A stretch of DNA of 33,763 nt from an uncultured Eubacteriales bacterium (GCA_934378145.1 CAKXXW010000018.1:1-33763), one strand, 5' to 3'; shown: positions 1 to 8,230, numbered from the stretch's first letter. The notes: a model not told the origin generated them from the letters alone. Numbers and translations are program-made.

Positions 1-163
1 CTCAAGGGTATGCAAGCATCCCCTTTTCATCCTCGGGCAAAATCCCCCGGAATTTTCCCCCGCGGGGGAAAATTCTGTCCCGATACAAGGGCGAAAACTG
101 TTTAACCTTAAAGTCACGCTCACTTACAGGTCGAACGCACCGTTAAACCGAACGCTCACAGAA
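1..163 (+). repeat. Dispersed intergenic repeat R1, copy 1 (cut by window edge)
   Basis: This stretch aligns over its whole length, with scattered substitutions, to 19662-19824 in the same orientation. Both copies end with the same run 'cgaacgctcacagaa'. Each contains a hairpin with arms GAATTTTCCCCC and GGGGGAAAATTC; here the arms are 50-61 and 64-75 with a 2-nt loop. The outer stem CTCGGGCA/TGCCCGAG is intact in the second copy but decayed here. No coding potential is evident. The element begins at or before base 1. Confidence 0.85.
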
Positions 164-235
164 CAATAAGACCGTACCCACAGCCTTTTTGAAGTTTAGG
201 TCAAGCCTTGCGGGTAAGACCCGCGCCCGACCCTC

Positions 236-986
236 GCGGATTATTCACCGATGGGTGAGGTCATCACCCGAAAACTTTTTGAAGTTTAGGTCAAGCCTTT
301 TCAAAGGCTTGCGGTTTCCAAAGGCAGAGCCTTTGGTCGCCCTCCGCAGAGGGCGAAAGCCCCTCAACGGCATTTTCTTTTTGCTGATTATTTTTTATCA
401 GGCACTTGTTACGGGTGACGGCTTTACTTTTCGGTGAATAAACCGCGAGGGTGGGAGCGGACTTGTCCGCCTTTTGTGCCTTTTATAGGCAAAAGAAAAA
501 GCGCCATTAAATTTTTGATGGGAAACGGTCTGTAAAAAGACGATGCTTTTAACGAGCCTCCCTCCGGGAGGGAGGTGGATTTCCGACCCGGCGGGGGAGG
601 AAAGACGGAAGGAGCCCGCGACATAAAATTTTTATACAGGCAAACAGACCGTTTTCAATCGTAAATCCTTCATACCGCGCTCTCCTTCAGTCCGCAACGC
701 AGTTGCGGAAATGCTCACCTCCCGGAGGGAGCCTCTTGTCCGCGCAAGCCGGTTCTTCATTTTACAGGTCATTCATTATCAAAAATCGTTTGGCGCTTTT
801 TCTTTTGCCTATAAAAGGCACAAAAGAAAAAGCTAAGCAAAAAGAAAATGCCGTTGAGGAGATTTCGCCCTCTGCGGAGGGCGACCAAAGGCTCTGCCTT
901 TGGATTCCGCAAGCCTTTAAAAAGGCTTGACCTAAATTTTCAAAAAGTTTTCGGGTGACGACCTCACCCTTCGGTAAATAAACCGC
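236..986. repeat. Large imperfect inverted repeat built of hairpin modules
   Basis: The left arm (236-545) is found in reverse complement in the right arm (752-986). Shared modules are 'cgcggattattcacc', the run ending 'aactttttgaa', the A module (283-395, starting 'agtttaggtcaagcc') and the B module (about 475-545). A and B are contiguous in the right arm, as at 19853-20036, but in the left arm about 80 bp of unrelated sequence separates them. The A module has three consecutive hairpins: 293-310, 318-336 and 339-354. The centre (546-751) has its own palindromes at about 557-577 and 691-709. The short reading frames here are made of repeat sequence and are not believable genes. The span 1-1047 therefore holds repeats and no gene. 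Confidence 0.8.
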
Positions 987-1047
987 GATTATTGGCGGCG
1001 GGTCTTACCAGCGGATTACGGCTTTCCCGAAAGGGAATAATTTTATT

Positions 1048-1872
1048 ATGAGAAAATACAGGTACTACTATTTCGACGAACAGAACGACGATTTTGCGAA
1101 CACGGGAATAAAAAGAAAAGACCTGCCCGAGGGCTACCAATATCTTCCTGACGACCCGCTGTACAAGGTTGCGAAGCCGGCAGTCTACTACGGTGCGATG
1201 CCTGTCGCATCGTGGCTGCTTCGCCGCGGGATGAAGGTAAGGCTCATAAACTGCGGCGTGCTTGACCGCAGGAGGGAGATGCAGAAGGGCTTCTTTATCT
1301 ACGGAAACCACACCTCGTATCTGACCGATGCGCTGACCGCGCCGATCGCCGCCTTTCCGAGGCAATGCTACACCGTCGTCAGCCCCGACGCGCTGAGCGT
1401 CGGCGGTATACGGACACTTGTGCGGCTTCTCGGCGCACTCCCGACTCCCTCGGGGCTGAAGGGCTATATAGGCTTCAACCGCGCGATAGAGGAGCTTTAC
1501 CTCTCCGGCAACGCGATAGCGGTATATCCGGAGGCGCACATCTGGCCGAAATACAACGCCATACGGAGCTTTTCTTCGGCGTCCTTTGCGCCGGTGGTGA
1601 AGCTCGGCGCGCCCTGCTACGCGAAAACGACGATATATAAGAAGCTCCCGTCGGGCAGAACGCATCCGATCGTAATCTTTGACGGGCCCTTTTATCCCGA
1701 CCCGAGCCTGCCGCCCGCGAAGGCGCGTGAGGCTCTGCGCGACCGCATCTACGCGACGATGGTCGTGCGGGTGAACGAGTACGGCTCCTCGCCCGACAGT
1801 CGCCGAAAGTATATCAGAGTCGCCTCTCCCGACCTTGTCAGGACAGAGGTAACGAGAAAAAAGTCAAGATAA
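1048..1872 (+). CDS. PlsC-like lysophospholipid acyltransferase family protein
   Basis: This 274-residue protein is probably a membrane-associated acyltransferase that moves an acyl chain onto a lysophospholipid or related acceptor. Three PlsC-type blocks are visible in order. The first is GNHTSYLTD at 86-94, with the candidate catalytic His88 and Asp94. The second is IGFNRA at about 141-146, corresponding to the glycerol-phosphate-binding block. The third is YPEAH at 160-164, in the place of the usual FPEG. His and Asp are five residues apart rather than the canonical four. A modest hydrophobic stretch lies near 45-60. The ATG is preceded by a weak GAAAGGG. The gene is alone and convergent with typA, sharing a terminator. 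The acceptor specificity cannot be read from the sequence. Confidence 0.75.
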   Translation: MRKYRYYYFDEQNDDFANTGIKRKDLPEGYQYLPDDPLYKVAKPAVYYGAMPVASWLLRRGMKVRLINCGVLDRRREMQKGFFIYGNHTSYLTDALTAPIAAFPRQCYTVVSPDALSVGGIRTLVRLLGALPTPSGLKGYIGFNRAIEELYLSGNAIAVYPEAHIWPKYNAIRSFSSASFAPVVKLGAPCYAKTTIYKKLPSGRTHPIVIFDGPFYPDPSLPPAKAREALRDRIYATMVVRVNEYGSSPDSRRKYIRVASPDLVRTEVTRKKSR

Positions 1873-1914
1873 AAAACAGCGGAGACTTTTTTGCAGTCTC
1901 CGCCGTTTTTTTTG
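1871..1914. terminator. Bidirectional intrinsic terminator between acyltransferase and typA
   Basis: A 9-bp perfect stem (1879-1887 with 1895-1903) has a 7-nt loop, a run of T on its right and a run of A on its left. It can therefore terminate both convergent genes. Confidence 0.9.
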
Positions 1915-1919
1915 CTGAT

Positions 1920-3758
1920 TCAGTTGCCAACGATACCCTTTTTGACCTTGCTCTGCCATTTGAGGCGCGTCTCGGTGTTGAGTATCCGCTTGCGAAGCCT
2001 TATCGACTTCGGAGTGACCTCGATCAGCTCGTCGTCGGCAATGAATTCGATAGCCTTTTCGAGCGTCATAATGATCGGAGGCGTGAGTATAAGCTTCTCG
2101 TCGGCACCGCTCGAACGGATCGCCGTGAGGTGCTTCTTCTTGCAGGGATTGACGGTTATATCCTCGTTTTTCGGGTTGACACCGACGATCATACCCTCGT
2201 AGACGGGCGTCTGAACCCCGATGAAGAGCTGACCGCGGTCCTGCGTGTTGTAAAGGCCGTAGCTCGTCGTCTCTCCGGCTTCGGATGCGATAAGCGAGCC
2301 GGTAAAGCGCATCGTGATCTCTCCGCGGAAGGGCGCGTAGCCCTCGAAAATCGTGTTGAGAATGCCCTCACCGTGCGTATCGGTCATAAATTCGGCGCGA
2401 TAGCCGAAGAGTCCGCGTGAAGGGATCGAATAGATAACGCGCGTGCGGTTGCCTATCGGGTTCATCTCGATAAGGTCGCCCTTTCTCTGCCCGAGCTTCG
2501 TGACGACGGCACCGACATATTCGGACGGGACATCTATCGTGACCCTTTCCATAGGCTCGCACTTCACGCCGTCGATCTCCTTGTAAAGCACACGCGGGTT
2601 CGAGCAGGTAAGCTCGTAGCCCTCGCGGCGCATCGTCTCGATGAGGATCGAGAGGTGCATCTCTCCGCGTCCCGCGACCTTGAACTCATCGGTCGTCTCG
2701 CCGTCGTTTATGCGGAGAGAGACATCCTTGAGAAGCTCGCGGTAGAGCCTTGCGCGGAGCTGGCGGGAGGTGACGAACTTGCCCTCCTTGCCGGCGAAGG
2801 GGCTGTCGTTGACCGAGATGGTCATCTCGAGGGTAGGCTCGCTTATCTTGACGAATTCGAGCGGTTCGGGAGTCGCGGGGTCGGTGATCGTGTCGCCGAT
2901 CGTGATCTCCTCGGCGCCCGAGAAGGCGATTATGTCGCCGACCTTTGCCTCGGTGCAGGGAACTCTTGAAAGTCCGTCGAACTGGTACATCGAGACTATC
3001 TTTATTCTCTTATTGGGCTTGTTTTCATGGTAGTTGCAGATCGTCGCGTCCTGATTCTGGCGCATGGTGCCGCGCTCGATCCTTCCGATGCCGATCCGTC
3101 CCACATAATCGTTGTAGTCGATCGTCGAGACGAGCATCTGGAGCGGCGCGTCGGGGTCGCCCTCGGGCGCCTTCATGTATTTGAGGATAGTGTCGAACAG
3201 AGGCCTGAGGTCCTCGCCCTTCTCGTCGGGCGAGTAGGACGCCGTGCCGTCACGTCCCGAGCAGAAGAGCATAGGGCTGTCGAGCTGTTCGTCGGTCGCG
3301 TTGAGGTCCATAAGCAGCTCCAGCACCTCGTCCACGACCTCGTAGGGGCGGGCGTCGGGCTTGTCCACTTTGTTTACGACGACGATGACGCGGTGATTCA
3401 GCTCAAGCGCGCGCTGAAGCACGAAGCGCGTCTGCGGCATAGGCCCCTCCGCCGCGTCAACGAGCAGAAGGACTCCGTTCACCATCTTGAGGATACGCTC
3501 GACCTCGCCTCCGAAGTCGGCGTGTCCCGGGGTGTCGACGATATTTATTTTCACACCGTTGTAGTGTATGGCAGTGTTCTTCGCAAGGATAGTGATCCCT
3601 CTCTCGCGTTCAAGGTCGCCCGAGTCCATAACGCGCTCGGTCGTCGCCTGATTGTCGCGGTAAACTCCGCCCTGTTTCAGCATCTGGTCAACAAGCGTTG
3701 TTTTGCCGTGGTCAACATGCGCTATTATCGCAATGTTCCTTAAATCTTCTCTGATCAC
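1920..3758 (-). CDS. typA: Translational GTPase TypA/BipA
   Basis: TypA/BipA is a ribosome-associated GTPase of the EF-G family, linked to ribosome assembly and stress or cold adaptation. The 612-residue length is normal for the family. G1 is AHVDHGKT (13-20), G3 is DTPGH (75-79) and G4 is NKVD (129-132). The switch I region carries RERGITI near 51-57. The EF-G-like domains and the BipA-specific C-terminal domain follow without interruption. The start is GTG at 3758-3756, with GGGAGAG (3765-3771 on the plus strand) 6 nt upstream. A promoter lies at 3795-3823. The gene is monocistronic, ending at the shared terminator. Confidence 0.97.
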   Translation of the reverse strand: MIREDLRNIAIIAHVDHGKTTLVDQMLKQGGVYRDNQATTERVMDSGDLERERGITILAKNTAIHYNGVKINIVDTPGHADFGGEVERILKMVNGVLLLVDAAEGPMPQTRFVLQRALELNHRVIVVVNKVDKPDARPYEVVDEVLELLMDLNATDEQLDSPMLFCSGRDGTASYSPDEKGEDLRPLFDTILKYMKAPEGDPDAPLQMLVSTIDYNDYVGRIGIGRIERGTMRQNQDATICNYHENKPNKRIKIVSMYQFDGLSRVPCTEAKVGDIIAFSGAEEITIGDTITDPATPEPLEFVKISEPTLEMTISVNDSPFAGKEGKFVTSRQLRARLYRELLKDVSLRINDGETTDEFKVAGRGEMHLSILIETMRREGYELTCSNPRVLYKEIDGVKCEPMERVTIDVPSEYVGAVVTKLGQRKGDLIEMNPIGNRTRVIYSIPSRGLFGYRAEFMTDTHGEGILNTIFEGYAPFRGEITMRFTGSLIASEAGETTSYGLYNTQDRGQLFIGVQTPVYEGMIVGVNPKNEDITVNPCKKKHLTAIRSSGADEKLILTPPIIMTLEKAIEFIADDELIEVTPKSIRLRKRILNTETRLKWQSKVKKGIVGN

Positions 3759-3794
3759 AAAAATCTCTCCCGTATCAAAAAATTATAACAGCTT

Positions 3795-3823
3795 ATTATA
3801 TCACACTTTTTGCAAATAATAAA
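3795..3823 (-). promoter_or_regulatory. Sigma-A promoter for typA
   Basis: On the minus strand an extended -10 (TGATATAAT; TATAAT at 3795-3800) is preceded after 17 bp by TTTATT at 3818-3823. A second TATAAT closer to the gene lacks a -35 at proper distance. Confidence 0.7.
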
Positions 3824-3859
3824 TAGTTTCCGACAAATTTTTTTGCCTCAGGCGCGAAA

Positions 3860-4100
3860 GAACGGGAGACGGGAGACGGGAGACGCGGGAAACTTTCTTC
3901 TAAGAAAGTTTCCCGCTCCCTTCAAAGAACTTGAAAAAAAGGTTATGGCAATGTCGCCTTGTCTCGGGCAGAATTTCGCCTCGCAGAGGTGAAATTCTGC
4001 CCGAGACAAGACATAACTCCTATACCCCGTCAGCAAGTTCTTTGGGGGCGTGGGGGACTTTCTCGAAAGAAAGTCCCCCGCATCCTTCGTATCCCCGTCG
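3860..4100. repeat. Palindromic repeat element, family F (complete-looking copy)
   Basis: The element has a hairpin at each end and one in the middle. The left hairpin is a perfect 15-bp stem with a 2-nt loop (3885-3916), followed by 'cccttcaaagaacttg'. The central hairpin has perfect 20-bp arms (3958-3977 and 3991-4010) enclosing an inner CCTC-GCA-GAGG mini-hairpin (3979-3989). The right hairpin is a 12-bp stem (4052-4079), preceded by 'cagcaagttcttt', the inverse of the left flank. Outside the left hairpin 'gggagac' is repeated three times. Related hairpins occur at 19518-19545, 23452-23484 and 23595-23630. No ORF here is convincing. The organisation resembles a MITE, but no target-site duplication could be confirmed. 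Confidence 0.8.
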
Positions 4101-4138
4101 CATCCTCTGTATATTCCGTAATTTTCGTGCAATTGACA

Positions 4139-4187
4139 AAAGCAAGCCCCCGCCTCCGAATAACCTTCGGAGGCGGGGAATGCTTTT
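4139..4187. terminator. Terminator downstream of the VanY-like gene
   Basis: A perfect 13-bp stem (4148-4160 with 4166-4178) has a 5-nt loop. On the minus strand, downstream of the gene ending at 4201, it is followed by GCTTGCTTTTG. T-runs on both sides allow bidirectional use. Confidence 0.8.
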
Positions 4188-4200
4188 TTGCAGCTGACTG

Positions 4201-5223
4201 TTATTTCTTTACCGAAAGCTCGACCGTGACGATCACGCCGTCGACATTGTTGCCCGAGATGGTGTAATTGTAGTTTGTCGGGAGGCTCGCCGTGAAGTTC
4301 TCACCGGTCGCCTCGACAAAGTAGACAGCGTAAGAGCTTTCGCCTGCCTTGAAGGTCAGCGGTTTTTCGCTCGAAGCTGTCCTTACCTTCGCAAGGTACG
4401 CGTCAAAGGTGAGGTTGTTCGCCTGAATATATGTCGCGTGCGCGACGCCGACATAGCGGAGCTGGGTCGAAGGGATAGCCTCATCAGAGCCGTGTCCCGA
4501 CTTATTGCCGCCTTCGTCGATCACGGGCTCATATTCTACGATAAAGCCGTACTTGCAGGCATTCGTTCTCAGCCATTCGGTGACGACGGCATTGCTCTGG
4601 ATCGTGGTCTTCTTTCCCGTCGAATCGGAGAGCTTCACATCGACGACGGTACCGAGCTGATGCGGATAGTCGTATTCGAGCGTGGTCGACTTCGGGTCGA
4701 GGATGCCGTAGCAGAGGAGCAGATCGGCGCACTGCTTGTCGGTGTAGAGTCCCTCGGCGAGCTTCATAAGGGCGTTTATCGTGGTCTCGGAAAGGTTTAT
4801 CTTCTCGTCCGTGCGGTCGAATTTGCAGTAAGCCGCACCGCCGATCGCGGTGTAGGTGTTCTTCGACGCCGCCTTGACTGCCGCCTTGAGGGTCGGGTCA
4901 ATGTTGTAGGTCTTGTTTATGAGGAGAAGGTCGCCCTTCTTTACCTCCGCGGAGGAAAGCGAGGAGGATTCAAACTTCATCTCACCGTTGACCATTTCGA
5001 CCTTGCCGCCGCCGATGTCGTTATCGGGGAGCTTCGAGTCGTTTACGGCGTAGACTATCTCGGCGATGATCGTGGCGCAGAGCAGAATTCCGACCACCGC
5101 CGCTATCGCGAGTATGGCGTAAAGCAGGTACTTTTTCAGCGGCGCGTTGCTCCTGTTGCCGCCCGACGGAGTTTTTTCCGGCTCGGAGCCGAAGCTGCGG
5201 GTCCCATTACCGTTATCGTTCAT
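4201..5223 (-). CDS. Membrane-anchored VanY/M15B-like protein with degenerate active site
   Basis: The 340-residue protein has a short polar cytoplasmic N-terminus, one transmembrane segment (about 32-59) and an extracellular domain. It resembles D-Ala-D-Ala carboxypeptidases of the VanY family. YPHQLGTVVD (186-195) matches the SxHxxGxAxD motif and keeps His188 and Asp195. WLRTNACKYGF (217-227) matches the family's WLxxNAxKYGF. LRYVG (255-259) is the end of the third motif, normally EPWHxRYVG. In that motif the catalytic Glu and the third zinc ligand His are replaced by Pro251 and Gln254. It is therefore probably not an active zinc peptidase and may be a peptidoglycan-binding pseudoenzyme. 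It lies 46 bp after pnp with its own AGGAGG (5230-5235). Confidence 0.75.
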   Translation of the reverse strand: MNDNGNGTRSFGSEPEKTPSGGNRSNAPLKKYLLYAILAIAAVVGILLCATIIAEIVYAVNDSKLPDNDIGGGKVEMVNGEMKFESSSLSSAEVKKGDLLLINKTYNIDPTLKAAVKAASKNTYTAIGGAAYCKFDRTDEKINLSETTINALMKLAEGLYTDKQCADLLLCYGILDPKSTTLEYDYPHQLGTVVDVKLSDSTGKKTTIQSNAVVTEWLRTNACKYGFIVEYEPVIDEGGNKSGHGSDEAIPSTQLRYVGVAHATYIQANNLTFDAYLAKVRTASSEKPLTFKAGESSYAVYFVEATGENFTASLPTNYNYTISGNNVDGVIVTVELSVKK

Positions 5224-5269
5224 CTTTATCCTCCTTTATCCTTCCGTGATCGCCTCTTCCGGGCGGTCA

Positions 5270-7459
5270 TCAGTCTTCTTTTTTATCTTCCTTTTTGTCT
5301 TTTCTGTCGCCGAAGCGCTTGCGGGGAGGCTTTCTCTCGCCCCTGTCTTCGACGGGCTTGTCGGCGGCACCCGGCATGGCATCGCGGATAGAGAAGTCCA
5401 TCCTGCCCTTCGAGTCAAGGCCGATATACTTTACATTGACGGTATCGCCGATCGAGAGAACATCCTCGACCTTGTCGATCCTGTGGTCGGTAACGCGCGA
5501 GATGTGGACCATGCCCTCGCGTCCCGGGGCGTATTCGACGAAGCAGCCGAATTCCTTGATATTCGTGACCTTGCCGGTGTAAATGGCACCGACGACAGGC
5601 TCGAATACGATCGCGTCGATCCTTGCCTTCGCGGCGTAGGCATCGTCGCGGTTGACGGCGGCGATATAGATCGAGCCGTCCTCTTCGATGTCGATCTTGG
5701 CGTTAGTATCGGCGCAGATCTTCTGAATGACCTCGCCGCCCTTACCGATGACTTCGCGGATCTTCTCGGTCTTGATGTGCATGATGAGCATCTTCGGCGC
5801 CCACTCGGAGACATCGGCGCGGGGTGCGGGGATCGCCTTAAGGATAACATCGTCGATTATATGATCGCGTGCGGCATGAGTCTTTGCGAGAGCCTCTTTG
5901 ATGATCTCGGGGGTAAGACCGTCGATCTTGAGGTCCATCTGGATCGCCGTGATGCCCTTGTGGGTACCGGCAACCTTGAAGTCCATATCGCCGTAGAAGT
6001 CCTCGACGCCCTGGATGTCGACCATGGTCATGAAGCTTCCGTCATCCTTCGTGATAAGACCGCAGGATATACCGGCAACGGGAGCCTTGATCGGCACGCC
6101 GGCATCCATAAGGGCGAGGGTCGAGCCGCAGACCGATGCCTGCGAGGTCGAGCCGTTCGAGGAGATGACCTCGGAAACAAGTCTGATGGCGTAGGGGAAC
6201 TCGCTCTCGGGCGGGATGACGGGGAGCAGGGCGCGCTCTGCGAGTGCGCCGTGACCGATCTCGCGTCTGCCGGGGCTGCGGGTAGCCTTAGCCTCACCGA
6301 CAGAGTAGCCGGGCATATTGTAGTGGTGCATATATCTCTTTGTGTCCTCGTTGTCGATGCCGTCAAGCTCCTGGGCTTCCTTCATCGTGCCGAGGGTCGC
6401 GCAGGTGAGGACCTGAGTCTGACCTCTCGTGAACATACCAGAGCCGTGAACGCGGGGAAGGAGTCCGACCTCGGCTGCGAGGGGTCTGATCTCGTCTATC
6501 TGTCTGCCGTCGACGCGCTTGTGATCCTCGATGAGCCAGCGGCGGACGATCTTCTTCTGGAGCTTGTACATAAGCTCGGGCATGATGACCTCGATGTCGG
6601 GATACTCCTCGGAGAATTTCTCGACGATCGCGTCGGTTATCGGAACGATACGGGCATCGCGGACATTCTTGTCGTCGGTGTCAAGGGCGAACATGAGGTC
6701 TTTCTCGCAGAAGGCGAAGACCTTGTCGAACATATCGTGATCCAGCTCGCCGGAGGGATACTCGAACTTCGGCTTGCCTATCTCGTCGACGATGCCGTCG
6801 ATGAAGCCGAGAAGGTCTTTGATCTCCTCGTGAGCCTTCATAATGGCTTTGAACATCGTATCGTCGTCGACTTCCTTCGCGCCGGCTTCGATCATGACGA
6901 CCTTTTCCTTCGTCGCAGCGACCGTCAACTCAAGGTCGGATACCTCTCTCTGCGCGGCGGTGGGGTTCACGACGAGCTGCCCGTCGCAAAGACCCATAAA
7001 CACTCCGCCGATAGGCCCGTTCCACGGAATATCCGAGATCGAAAGGGCTATCGAGGCGCCGATCATCGCAGAGATCTCGGGCGAGCAGTCCTGATCGACC
7101 GACATGACGGTAAGGGTCAGGGCGACATCGTTGCGAAGGTCCTTCGGGAAGAGGGGACGGACGGGGCGGTCGATGACGCGGGCGGTAAGGATCGCCTTCT
7201 CGGTAGGTTTGCCCTCGCGGCGGAAATAACCTCCGGGGATCTTGCCGGCGGCGTACATTCTCTCCTCAAAGTCGACAGACAGGGGGAGGAAGTCGATGCC
7301 CTCGCGGGGCTTCGCCGAGGCGGTGGCGCAGCAAAGCACCGCGGTGTCGCCGTAGCGGACAAGGCAGGATGCGTTCGCGAGCTGAGCCATCTTGCCGGTC
7401 TCGATCACGAGGGGTCTGCCGGCGAAGGTGTAGTGAAATGTCTTGTAGTTCTCAAACAT
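5270..7459 (-). CDS. pnp: Polyribonucleotide nucleotidyltransferase (PNPase)
   Basis: PNPase degrades RNA 3' to 5' by phosphorolysis and can add nucleotides in reverse. The 729-residue protein has the full architecture: two RNase PH-like domains with an all-helical linker, then a KH domain (about 555-612) with the GxxG loop IGKGGE, then an S1 domain (about 625-694). It ends in a charged Lys/Arg/Asp/Glu tail of about 35 residues. The ATG at 7459-7457 has GGAG 10 nt upstream. It is the second gene of rpsO-pnp-VanY-like, a common bacterial pairing. The leader between rpsO and pnp can fold so that this GGAG is paired, suggesting post-transcriptional control. Confidence 0.98.
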   Translation of the reverse strand: MFENYKTFHYTFAGRPLVIETGKMAQLANASCLVRYGDTAVLCCATASAKPREGIDFLPLSVDFEERMYAAGKIPGGYFRREGKPTEKAILTARVIDRPVRPLFPKDLRNDVALTLTVMSVDQDCSPEISAMIGASIALSISDIPWNGPIGGVFMGLCDGQLVVNPTAAQREVSDLELTVAATKEKVVMIEAGAKEVDDDTMFKAIMKAHEEIKDLLGFIDGIVDEIGKPKFEYPSGELDHDMFDKVFAFCEKDLMFALDTDDKNVRDARIVPITDAIVEKFSEEYPDIEVIMPELMYKLQKKIVRRWLIEDHKRVDGRQIDEIRPLAAEVGLLPRVHGSGMFTRGQTQVLTCATLGTMKEAQELDGIDNEDTKRYMHHYNMPGYSVGEAKATRSPGRREIGHGALAERALLPVIPPESEFPYAIRLVSEVISSNGSTSQASVCGSTLALMDAGVPIKAPVAGISCGLITKDDGSFMTMVDIQGVEDFYGDMDFKVAGTHKGITAIQMDLKIDGLTPEIIKEALAKTHAARDHIIDDVILKAIPAPRADVSEWAPKMLIMHIKTEKIREVIGKGGEVIQKICADTNAKIDIEEDGSIYIAAVNRDDAYAAKARIDAIVFEPVVGAIYTGKVTNIKEFGCFVEYAPGREGMVHISRVTDHRIDKVEDVLSIGDTVNVKYIGLDSKGRMDFSIRDAMPGAADKPVEDRGERKPPRKRFGDRKDKKEDKKED

Positions 7460-7467
7460 TTTCTTTT

Positions 7468-7571
7468 AACTCCGTAAAAAATATTTTCAAGGCTTCCGAC
7501 GGAGTTTAGCACTTAACCGGAGGTCGGAAGGGAAGGCAGCCCATGCCGTCCGGCGTTCGGTTAACTGCTAA
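7468..7571 (-). promoter_or_regulatory. Structured pnp leader with possible Shine-Dalgarno occlusion
   Basis: Between rpsO and pnp, a 14-bp stem with one mismatch pairs 7506-7519 with 7558-7571. A second 8-bp stem pairs 7493-7500 with 7523-7530, overlapping the loop of the first. A third option pairs 7499-7506 with 7468-7475 (8 bp, perfect), which buries the GGAG of pnp (plus strand 7470-7473). The second and third options share bases 7499-7500 and are mutually exclusive. This is inferred by eye; PNPase is known to autoregulate through its leader in Escherichia coli. Confidence 0.5.
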
Positions 7572-7617
7572 TCCACGCGGGAAGCGTATGAATCATAATA
7601 AATAATAATGAAGGGAA

Positions 7618-7649
7618 GGGAGCGAAAAGCGAGACCGCCCTTCGCTCCC
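7618..7649 (-). terminator. Hairpin after rpsO (weak or partial terminator)
   Basis: A perfect 9-bp stem pairs 7618-7626 with 7641-7649, immediately after the rpsO stop. On the minus strand it is followed by TTCCCTTCATTATTATTT, which is only weakly T-rich. It may attenuate readthrough into pnp or protect the rpsO 3' end. Confidence 0.5.
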
Positions 7650-7655
7650 AAGCAA

Positions 7656-7919
7656 TTACTTTCTGATGTTGAGCTTGTCGATGATGGCGCGGTAGCGCTC
7701 GATGTCGACCTTCATCAGGTAGCCGAGCAGGCTTCTTCTGTGACCGACCATCTTAAGCAGTCCGCGACGGCTGTGATGATCCTTGTGATTCGCCTTGAGA
7801 TGCTCGGTGAGGTTGTTGATGCGGTAGGTAAGCAGCGCGATCTGAACCTCGGGGGAGCCGGTATCGCCCTCATGGGTGGCGTACTGGCTGATAATTGCCT
7901 GTTTTTCTTCTGCGGTCAT
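7656..7919 (-). CDS. rpsO: 30S ribosomal protein S15
   Basis: S15 binds 16S rRNA early in small-subunit assembly. The 87-residue protein starts MTAEEKQ and carries the conserved HxxDHHSRRGLLxxVGxRRxLLxYL core and the THExDTGSPEVQ N-terminal helix. An in-frame ATG exists six codons upstream (7937), but AAAGGTG lies inside that extension, correctly placed for the start at 7919, and the shorter form fits the family's 88-89 residues. It is transcribed from a strong promoter at 8026-8054 and leads into pnp. Confidence 0.97.
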   Translation of the reverse strand: MTAEEKQAIISQYATHEGDTGSPEVQIALLTYRINNLTEHLKANHKDHHSRRGLLKMVGHRRSLLGYLMKVDIERYRAIIDKLNIRK

Positions 7920-8025
7920 GGTTTTTTCACCTTTCATAAAATATTTGGCGTTGGCTCAGGCTGCGGCGGGTGAAATACCGTCTTCGGCATAAGTCCGCGG
8001 TCCGTGCCGGCGTCATTCAAAGATA

Positions 8026-8054
8026 ATTATATCACGCTTTTCATCATCTGTAAA
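8026..8054 (-). promoter_or_regulatory. Sigma-A promoter for rpsO-pnp operon
   Basis: On the minus strand TTTACA (8049-8054) and TATAAT (8026-8031) are separated by 17 bp, with an extended -10 TG one base before TATAAT. Confidence 0.85.
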
Positions 8055-8102
8055 GGGTTTTGCGAAATTTTTCTCTTTCGGGGCGGGATAAAATTTCCGT
8101 TC

Positions 8103-8138
8103 CTGTAAATTGTGAACATTGTTACAGAAAAGTTTACA
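8103..8138. promoter_or_regulatory. Inverted repeat in the divergent intergenic region
   Basis: CTGTAA (8103-8108) faces TTACAG (8122-8127), and TGTAAA faces TTTACA ending at 8138, just upstream of the surface-protein promoter. It could be an operator. No other feature is evident in the rest of the 7920-8230 gap apart from the two promoters. Confidence 0.25.
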
Positions 8139-8170
8139 AATAAAGCATTTTTTTTGTCTTGAGCAAATAT

Positions 8171-8178
8171 GATATAAT
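8171..8178 (+). promoter_or_regulatory. Extended -10 promoter for the GLUG surface-protein gene
   Basis: TATAAT at 8173-8178 is preceded by TG plus one base (extended -10). No good -35 lies 16-18 bp upstream, where the sequence is a T-run. The gene starts 52 bp further on. Confidence 0.6.
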
Positions 8179-8230
8179 CGGACATAGCATATATATATTT
8201 ATTATCCAAAACATCCAAAGGAGGACCCCA

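Noticed and set aside
1..1000. CRISPR array
   Set aside because: Repeats are irregular in length and spacing, are inverted as well as direct, and no cas gene is present.
5147..7477. Long plus-strand ORF of 776 codons antisense to pnp
   Set aside because: It is a shadow of pnp caused by G/C-ending codons that leave the opposite frame free of stops; its protein has no recognisable domain while the minus strand encodes a complete PNPase.
8159..8230. N-terminal extension of the surface protein
   Set aside because: The upstream ATG lies in the promoter -10 region and has no ribosome site, while the later start has AGGAGG and a normal signal peptide.
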